Origin: Congeria kusceri
Taxonomy: Eukaryota; Mollusca; Bivalvia; Myida; Dreissenidae
NCBI GenBank assembly: GCA_027627225.1
Contig: CM051032.1
Location: 64,459,137 to 64,523,136, forward strand
Length of the DNA stretch: 64,000 nucleotides
Reading direction: 5' to 3'
A program made the position numbers and the translations under genes. Shown here piece after piece: positions 59,201 through 64,000 of the stretch; positions within the stretch are counted from its first letter, which is position 1, and every line of letters begins with the position of its first letter. The notes under the pieces are model-generated. The model worked only from the letters and a program-made list of their open reading frames with translations. It was not told the origin of the DNA and made no database searches.

Positions 59201-60508
59201 CATTAATTATCCAATCAGTACTACGAGTTCAACAGTGGTAACGACTAAAAACAGTTCAAGCACTAAACAAATTTATTTAATAAAAAGGCCCCAGATTGAG
59301 TGTAACCTTATGATTCGAGAACAAAGAGAAAAGTGGGTTTGAATGTGACGTCATTGCACGAATCGGATGCGCACTGGATATAAACATCCGGAAATAATTA
59401 TTACTTTCAGTTTTGCAACAACAATGACGCTTTTGCTTTTAAAAGGCTATGGTATACCGTATAAACGGTGACGTTTCGTTTATTTTATTTTGTTTAAACG
59501 TATTTAAAAAATGAAAATGTATTAGCTTTAATTAGTGTATACATGTTTTATGTACATGAATGATATGACAATTTTAATAAAACATTGCGATCTATGGACC
59601 ATGTGACTAAATAACAATATTAAGGTATCCCGCTGAAATGTCAAATGTCCCGCCAATATTTGTCAATGTCCCGTTTTGACCTGAAAAAAATATGGCATGT
59701 ATGCATTAACGTATGTGTACATTCACGTATGTTATGCCGACTGGTAGGTCATTCACGTCCTTGCAAAGCGTGAATACGAAATAACTCTGTCTTTTAATTG
59801 GTAACTATAGATTTTCTGTGGGATAAAAATCACATGGTGACTGATTTTGGCTTAAGAATCAAAAATATATATTTCCTTACCATATTTCACATTATTCCAA
59901 ACCGACATTAATTTATTTTTTACTTTTTTAGTCTGATCACTATCACTGCTGTCTAATTCATCCTGACTAATCCGCTGTCTACTGTTTAACAAATTATGCA
60001 AATGTGTTCGTGGAGATTTTAAATATGTGACAGGTTCTAGACTTCTTGGCTGATTTTCAAAATCATTACAGTGAAATGAATTGTCTTTAACAAGATTTTC
60101 TAAGTGTTCTTCCGATTTTGATTCAGTAAAACCTAAAGTCCCAGTTGCTTGACGATTGATTTCATTCATGAATAACTTATGTTTATGTTTTTTTGCTTGC
60201 ATCTTTGTATGCGGATCTGTTTTTTCTACACCAATGTTGTCAGGTATCCTGAAGAAATGTGGACGGCCGAATAGTCCTGTGTCTCTACTGGGTTGTGATT
60301 TATTTAATTTGACATGAGTTCGTCTACGCTCAGGCGGTTCTGCAATCGAAGCTAGTTTGGACGGGTTTAATAATAACTCATGATGTTTTGTTTTCTTTTC
60401 ATCTAAACTCGGAGAGTCTGGCACTATTTCGCTCCATGAATCGAGCGACTGGACATCTTCTGGTCTCCTAGACCTAGGTGAAACCTCTGTGTCAAGACAT
60501 TCTGCCAT
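41059..60508 (-). CDS. ATG4: ATG4 autophagy cysteine protease, ATG4C/D type (complete, 9 exons)
   Basis: This protease cleaves the C terminus of ATG8/LC3/GABARAP precursors and removes ATG8 from lipid during autophagy. Exons in transcript order: 60508-59881, 58101-58018, 57606-57394, 55997-55814, 50418-50342, 49891-49607, 46158-46082, 44015-43896, 41250-41059. Their lengths total 1860 bp, exactly 619 codons plus TGA, with every junction in phase. Catalytic Cys is near residue 288 in DCGWGCMLR; the Asp/His pair is in YLDPHFC (about 498-500). Other family blocks are [56 protein letters not shown] and [20 protein letters not shown]. At 619 aa it is longer than vertebrate ATG4C/D (about 460-475), mainly through about 190 extra N-terminal residues. 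The ATG at 60508 has a good context and lies in the open frame. Confidence 0.95.
41272..41502 (+). mobile_element. GAGGCG foldback MITE, copy 6
   Basis: Lies just 20 bp upstream (in transcript sense) of ATG4 exon 9, in the last intron. Arms TGAGGCGTGTCGTGG and ACGACACGCCTCG. Confidence 0.85.
41764..43034 (+). repeat. Long dispersed repeat 'aacaagagggcc...gtgagct', copy 2
   Basis: It shares its start, its internal units (CATACACAAACTGTG, AAATTGTTGACGGCATA) and its end (CTCACCGAGCACTTCGTGCT) with 35781-37456. In ATG4 intron 8, followed to 43600 by three further units with CCGACCAGGGGTTACGGAGA. Confidence 0.75.
43896..44015 (-). CDS. ATG4: ATG4 exon 8
   Basis: A 40-codon, phase 0-0 exon between 'tttgcag' and 'gtatat'. 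It reads [20 protein letters not shown], then [20 protein letters not shown]. The SPRK...KMDPS-x-T-x-GFYC block is characteristic of ATG4C/D. Confidence 0.95.
45670..45737 (+). repeat. 33-bp direct repeat x2
   Basis: TTGACCAATGGGATTGGCTG-TTCCATATGGC appears twice in a row. The rest of ATG4 intron 7 (44016-46081) has no gene; it includes AT-rich sequence, a G tract near 45471 and MITE copy 7. Confidence 0.85.
45821..45905. mobile_element. GAGGCG foldback MITE, copy 7 (85 bp, ends only)
   Basis: Only the two outer arms remain (TGAGGCGTGTTGTGGG and CATGACACGCCTCA), so the centre has been deleted. Confidence 0.8.
46082..46158 (-). CDS. ATG4: ATG4 exon 7 with the DPH motif
   Basis: A 77-bp exon between 'tttgcag' and 'gtatct'. 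It reads [20 protein letters not shown], then RDFKIE. The Asp and His of DPH complete the catalytic triad with the Cys of exon 3. Confidence 0.95.
46221..47977 (+). repeat. Dispersed repeat 'aactagaatgtg...gtgggggcataa', copy 2
   Basis: Ends as in 38440-39069. The interior has about six units of roughly 180-200 bp with TTATATTTGACCTTTGACCT and 'gttcttgcgtgcgacacacc'. In ATG4 intron 6. Confidence 0.75.
49143..49298. mobile_element. TTGTTTATCGGCT foldback element, copy 2
   Basis: CGCATTATCGTTGTTTATCG and GGCCGATAAACAATGATAAT are inverted; same family as 7326-7494. In ATG4 intron 6. Confidence 0.65.
49607..49891 (-). CDS. ATG4: ATG4 exon 6
   Basis: A 285-bp exon between 'ttttag' and 'gtaagc'. 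It starts [14 protein letters not shown], has a Ser/Pro-rich insert ([18 protein letters not shown]), then [20 protein letters not shown] and [17 protein letters not shown]. The insert sits where family members vary in length; the PVRLGGE and GGKP blocks are diagnostic. Confidence 0.95.
50342..50418 (-). CDS. ATG4: ATG4 exon 5
   Basis: A 77-bp exon between 'ttcag' and 'gtaagc'. It reads [21 protein letters not shown], then AQDCT. YVAQDCTVY is typical of ATG4C, and the last codon is completed to Val by exon 6. Confidence 0.92.
50660..51240 (+). repeat. 25-bp minisatellite, about 23 units
   Basis: Unit AACAATGACAGTGGTAGAAA-TTAGC, highly uniform. In ATG4 intron 5. Confidence 0.93.
51287..51543. 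mobile_element. CACAAAGCTCC foldback element, copy 2
   Basis: GGGTCCATATCCACAAAGCT-CCTAAGG pairs with CCTAAGGAGCTTTGTGGATA-TGGGC. Same family as 20996-21259. Confidence 0.8.
51701..52112. mobile_element. TIR element with TTTGTTTGC ends, copy 2
   Basis: GAGGCCATCCTTAAAAAAGT-GTTTGTTTGCGGT pairs with ACCGCAAACAAAC...TTAAGGATGGCCTC; related to 2155-2686. In ATG4 intron 5. Confidence 0.7.
52390..52732 (+). repeat. 22-bp minisatellite, about 15 units
   Basis: Unit GAACATTATCCATGGTACTA-AA, with GGTACT/GGGACT variants. In ATG4 intron 5. Confidence 0.93.
52829..52908. repeat. 79-bp hairpin, copy 2
   Basis: TCGAGGGCTGTTCGTGAAAC-TGTTGTATCTG pairs with CAGATACAACAGTTTCATG-CTAAACTCTCGA. Related in sequence and size to 20487-20565. 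Confidence 0.85.
53181..53338. repeat. 158-bp near-perfect hairpin
   Basis: Arms of about 70 nt: left includes TGATATCATGTGATATCAGA-TGAGTTCGATATGGCATAGG, right its reverse complement; the loop is about 14 nt (CTCGGCAAGCCTCT). From 53340 to 55813 the intron is AT-rich and I see no exon. Confidence 0.92.
55814..55997 (-). CDS. ATG4: ATG4 exon 4
   Basis: A 184-bp exon between 'tgtcag' and 'gtaact'. It reads [40 protein letters not shown] and [20 protein letters not shown], then L. WFGD and GEWYGPS are conserved ATG4 blocks. The exon ends on AG, completed to Arg by the next exon. Confidence 0.95.
56783..57050 (+). mobile_element. GAGGCG foldback MITE, copy 8
   Basis: Nearly complete, plus orientation. 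TATA precedes TGAGG and TATA follows the degenerate right end GCGCCACA. Confidence 0.85.
57394..57606 (-). CDS. ATG4: ATG4 exon 3 with catalytic cysteine
   Basis: A 213-bp exon between 'gctttag' and 'gtttgg'. It carries [18 protein letters not shown] and [20 protein letters not shown], ending in AFVSHFLGR. The Cys after GWG is the nucleophile in the ATG4 (C54) family. An ATG within the exon (MELF) is internal, not a start. Confidence 0.96.
58018..58101 (-). CDS. ATG4: ATG4 exon 2
   Basis: An 84-bp exon between 'tttgcag' and 'gtagca' reading [20 protein letters not shown], then SCYTKRPD. It matches the W-x-x-K...SPI-x-LLG-x-CY block of ATG4C/D and joins exons 1 and 3 in phase. It was found by following the phase, as it is too short to be an evident open frame. 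Confidence 0.92.
58515..59710. mobile_element. 1.2-kb element with CATACATGCCATA inverted ends
   Basis: TTAACCATACATGCCATA at the left and TATGGCATGTATGCATTAAC at the right share a perfect 13-bp inverted core, with GTCCCG words next to both ends. Frames inside do not resemble a transposase. It fills ATG4 intron 1. Confidence 0.6.
59881..60508 (-). CDS. ATG4: ATG4 exon 1: N-terminal extension and WNNVKYG
   Basis: The exon encodes 209 codons plus one base, starting MAECLDTEV and ending [10 protein letters not shown] at 'gtaagg'. The extension is rich in Ser, Lys and charged residues and predicted by eye to be mostly disordered. It contains SLDSWSEIV, which fits the LC3-interacting W-x-x-I pattern with acidic residues nearby. 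VWNNVKYG is the start of the conserved ATG4C/D region. The in-frame TTG codons upstream are not needed as starts. Confidence 0.92.
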
Positions 60509-60596
60509 TGTTGACAAATAAATGTACAAATGTCACGAAATATGTTCATTCTATAAAACCAAAACCAAAACAACATCCGTCCACCATTTTGAAATA

Positions 60597-60624
60597 TCAC
60601 ATGACTGTTTGACGTGTGACGTCA
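60597..60624 (-). promoter_or_regulatory. Candidate ATG4 promoter: E-box and CRE
   Basis: About 90-115 bp upstream of the ATG4 start codon are TCACATGA (60597-60604, an E-box similar to TFEB/MITF sites) and the full CRE palindrome TGACGTCA (60617-60624). CREB and TFEB-type factors are known regulators of autophagy genes in vertebrates; their use here is inference from the motifs. Confidence 0.4.
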
Positions 60625-61196
60625 TCCTCTGTGTATACAATGCCGTGAGACCCTACTAAAATTGGTTCCCTTGTTTTCTGTATTTCGCCTATTGCGTTTA
60701 AAATTAAAGAGGAACCAATAATATTTAATCGATTAAATTAAATTTAACCTTTCGTATAAATGAACATTAATATCCAGACTGTCATATTTTTTTGTTTCAA
60801 GATTTACGTAGTGAAATACTTAAATTATGCATTACTTTCGAAACATGTTTTTTGTCAAATGAAAAAAACTAATCAAGCATACCTATCATAATGTTTAGGT
60901 TACAATATAATAATTCCAATCCTTATGTAATTTAATGTAAAAGCGATAAATTTGACCAAAAATAAATGCAACATTTTGCACATAGGGACCCTCATAACCA
61001 TACATTTTCTTAAAGAGCATTCTAAGCTGAATTGATTTAAGCAATAAAAAGTGTATGTCATGTGTTATGTAAGAAAGAACTCGACGCTAAACAAAGTTGA
61101 CTGTTTTATCCACATCTTTTTATCGGCTACTTTGTAGTTGAATGTAACCCGCCTCAGCGCAAGTGTCATGCTGTAGTCTCCAATCTTAAAACATAT

Positions 61197-61250
61197 CAAT
61201 GATTTATTTGTGCATACCAATCAATGATTTATTTGTGCATACCAATGCTT
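61197..61250 (+). repeat. 24-bp direct repeat x2
   Basis: CAATGATTTATTTGTGCATA-CCAAT in tandem, about 0.7 kb upstream of the ATG4 start. Confidence 0.8.
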
Positions 61251-61551
61251 ACCGTACCAACATCTCCAAAAATAATATAAAAGCAAGTATCTAAACCTTA
61301 AAACATGTCTTTGAGTTAAACTTGTTGATTTATTTGGAGAGTACAGCCCTACATCTCGTATTTATTTATTGTATTGTGACCTAAATATGGCTGGATGTGG
61401 AAGTGTATCCAACAATAATCTGCTTCAATACAACACGAAGAAAAACGAAAATGTAAATGACAATGTCTTTAAAGCAAGACATATTTTAATGTTCATATGC
61501 AATCAATATGACATTATGTTTGCTGTGCATTGTTGTGTTTTGTCATGTTGA

Positions 61552-61580
61552 TTGTTGTAATTAGGCCCTAATTACAACAA
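61552..61580. repeat. 29-bp perfect palindrome
   Basis: TTGTTGTAATTAGG - C - CCTAATTACAACAA. Confidence 0.92.
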
Positions 61581-61773
61581 TTTAGGGATAAGGCCTAAAA
61601 TAAAATATTGTTTGTTTCCCCTCCCGCGACAGACCCAGCAAAATCGCCGCGCCCCAACAAATTTTATAGACCAAAGAAAACAATATTTTTTTTATTTGTG
61701 TGTAAAAATGCAGTTGCGAATCCTTAAAAAGAATCCAATAGCGTGTACAAATCTCACTTTCAAAAGACGCTTA

Positions 61774-62355
61774 TTCTTTAGATACCGTTCTATCTTAGAT
61801 ACCGTTTCTGCTAAAGATACTCTAGAATAACAGTTTGTTCGGTATCTTTTCAATCAGGATATATGTGCTTTTAAGCAGATATCGTCTTTCAGTGAAAACA
61901 AGCTACAAAATCATGTTTAATCAGCAAAATAATCGCTCTTTTAATGCGCTACTTTCATATTCTGCTCATGTATTTAACAGCAGTGCTAGTACCGCTTTTC
62001 CATCTATATTACACGATTTTTAGAACTTAAACTGAAAAATATTTCACTAAAATTGAGATTATAATAGATTGCTCTGTAAGTTTGGAAAGAACACGTGTGC
62101 ACAACCCTTAGATAACGTCATAACCCAAAGACAAGAAACGGTATCTAAACACGCTTGTTTTTTTATGGGATATCGTTATGGTTGACCTTTTCTGAGTGCT
62201 GTCATTTGTTTTTAAAGTGAGATTTTACAGATTTTGTATTTTAAAATTAAAGATAGATATTTTGTTCATATTTAATATGTTTTCAAACCCAGTATGGTCA
62301 AACCTTTTTTAAGTACAATTTCATATTGTCATTAAGAGGAACGGTATCTAAAGAA
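61774..62355. mobile_element. Element with TTCTTTAGATACCGTTC inverted ends
   Basis: A 17-bp perfect inverted repeat (61774-61790 and 62339-62355). A second pair TTAGATACCGTTTC (61795) / GAAACGGTATCTAA (62135) is nested inside. No frame of note. From 62356 to 64000 only AT-rich sequence and MITE copy 9 are seen. Confidence 0.6.
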
Positions 62356-63319
62356 CAGAGCATATATAATAAAATGACTTTAAACGGACAGTTCTCGGTA
62401 ACGCGTAATTCGGCGTATTTTGACGCATGCTTTTACGAAAAGGACGCCATAACATTCAGTGTCAGATTCTAGAGCGCAACCATTTCCGCTCACATATGCA
62501 TGTTTTTTTTAAGACAAAGGACGCCCACCGGCAATGAACAAACTCGCCTTTATGCACCAAGTGTCCATTATCTATAAAATCTTGACGCAGGATGAGTCGG
62601 CTTAACAAGAGCCAACCAGTCAGCCAATGAGAACGCATAAAATTTCCAATATACAAATGAGCATTGTCGTTAGAAAGTGTATCACGCCCTCATTCTAATT
62701 TTAACAATATTTTATTTTCGGCCTAACCCAACTATTTTTTTTAGGAAATGATTTCATTGAAAAAGTGTAATCCATCAAACAGAACACTCATTCACAAGTT
62801 CAGAACAGTTTATTTTTTCAGAATATGTCAAAAGGTGTAATTTTCATGATATTATCTTTAAATGACCCTGAAGAAGAAAGAATGGGCATTGAACAAAAAA
62901 TGTCCAAAAACTTGTTCCAAGTGTTCAACTTACAATACTTGCAAGAACTGGTCTTTAATGAATTTTGGAAGTTTCTACAACATAACAAATTATTTTAAGT
63001 ATCAGAAACACTGTTTACACAGAAACAACAACATTAATAATAGCTGTTAATTTGTACTATAACATGGCACATATCAGTCAATTTCCCTGTTTATAACCAC
63101 CTATTTTTTTTCTACATATGATAGGTAGATAACATTTTGTACATATATATTAGGACATTTACAGTATAAGACAAGTAACCTCAAAATGATTTTTTTTTCA
63201 GACAACCATTGAAAAAAATGTCCCCAAAATGGTTAAATAATGATGTTAAAATATGTATAAACATTTGAAGCTGAACGTTGGGCTATTTTAATTTAAACAG
63301 TACCACAAATAATATTAAT

Positions 63320-63523
63320 TGATGTCGTGGGAAAACCGTGCTTAATGCATGTGCAAAGTGTCCGCACAGGCTAATCCTGGACGACACTTTTCGCTTTTAT
63401 GGTATTTTCTTTTTCAATTATGAAGTCTCTTCTAAACATAAATCTACTGTAGTCGGAAAGTGTTGACCAGAATTAGGACACTTCGCACATGCATTAAGAC
63501 CGGTTTTCCCATGACATGCCTCA
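63320..63523 (+). mobile_element. GAGGCG foldback MITE, copy 9
   Basis: A diverged copy: TGATGTCGTGGG left arm and CATGACATGCCTCA right arm, plus orientation centre. Confidence 0.75.
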
Positions 63524-64000
63524 ATTTTATTATAAATGAAAAACAAAATAGTTAATTGACATATTTATCTATTTGAATGTGATGATTTGGATGGCGTTTA
63601 TTGCAGATTTGTTTGTTGAATTGTCAGCAACGTTACTTTTTAAGTTAGTTATCTTTAGTTTAGTTTTCTTTTTTCGGCGTAGCTGTCTAAGATCACTTTT
63701 GACCTAGATTTCTTGTGATAATTATGCAGAGGGAAAATTGAATGCCAATAGAATCGGGCAAATTTTCTAATTTTAGGTAATGCAAACTTAAAACAACCGT
63801 TTAACGTATACCAATAACTGTTGCATACATTTCGGGATTAAAATTTACATAATTGTTCAATAAGCGGTTAAAATAAAGTTATAAACATATCTTCGACATA
63901 CACTCAAGAAATGAACATAATTATGAACAAATTTACTCATTGTATGTCATGATCAGAATGTTATATTCATTCACATAATGAAATAACTATATTGTTTGGC

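Noticed and set aside
58640..59342. 125- and 99-residue ORFs as genes
   Set aside because: They lie within a TIR-bounded element in ATG4 intron 1, with no recognisable domain or splice context.

Overview
The window is animal nuclear DNA: AT-rich, intron-rich and dense in short foldback transposons and tandem repeats. Two conserved genes survive as split exons with GT..AG borders. The style of the repeats (palindromic elements beginning TGAGGCGTGTCGTGGG, long arrays with 'cataactctg' and 'gggggcataa' motifs, CTCGTGGCCACGAG palindromes) fits a bivalve mollusc, possibly a heterodont such as Dreissena. That attribution is inference.

Layout. (1) Positions 1851-18349, plus strand: the 3' part of a GAF-type cyclic nucleotide phosphodiesterase gene, closest by eye to PDE11 within the PDE5/6/11 group. 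It encodes most of the catalytic domain and an acidic tail; the 5' part lies outside the window. One exon exists in two versions of identical length and phase (7048-7159 and 9054-9165), which can only be used alternatively. The glutamine that contacts the nucleotide in known PDEs is glutamate here. (2) Positions about 18350-41058: a convergent intergenic region built from repeats. It holds foldback elements, a 61-bp satellite of about 47 units, an exact 189-bp tandem duplication, and an env-bearing LTR retrotransposon (27382-33374) that is internally deleted and interrupted by a 5'-truncated LINE with a long open reverse transcriptase frame. A relic resembling a Crypton tyrosine recombinase follows. 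(3) Positions 41059-60508, minus strand: a complete nine-exon ATG4 autophagy cysteine protease gene of the ATG4C/D type. The exons join in phase to 619 codons plus stop, with a long N-terminal extension and candidate LC3-interacting motifs at both ends. (4) Positions 60509-64000: the presumed ATG4 promoter (a CRE palindrome and an E-box) and further repeats.

The two genes point towards each other and show no functional link beyond proximity; PDE acts on cyclic nucleotides and ATG4 on ATG8/LC3 proteins. The observations most worth following are the PDE alternative exon pair, the Gln-to-Glu change, the 5' LTR collapsed to 22 bp, and the hairpin-bearing 53-bp leader repeats of the retrotransposon. 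All coordinates were read by eye, so single-base errors are possible, but exon phases and lengths are internally consistent for both genes.
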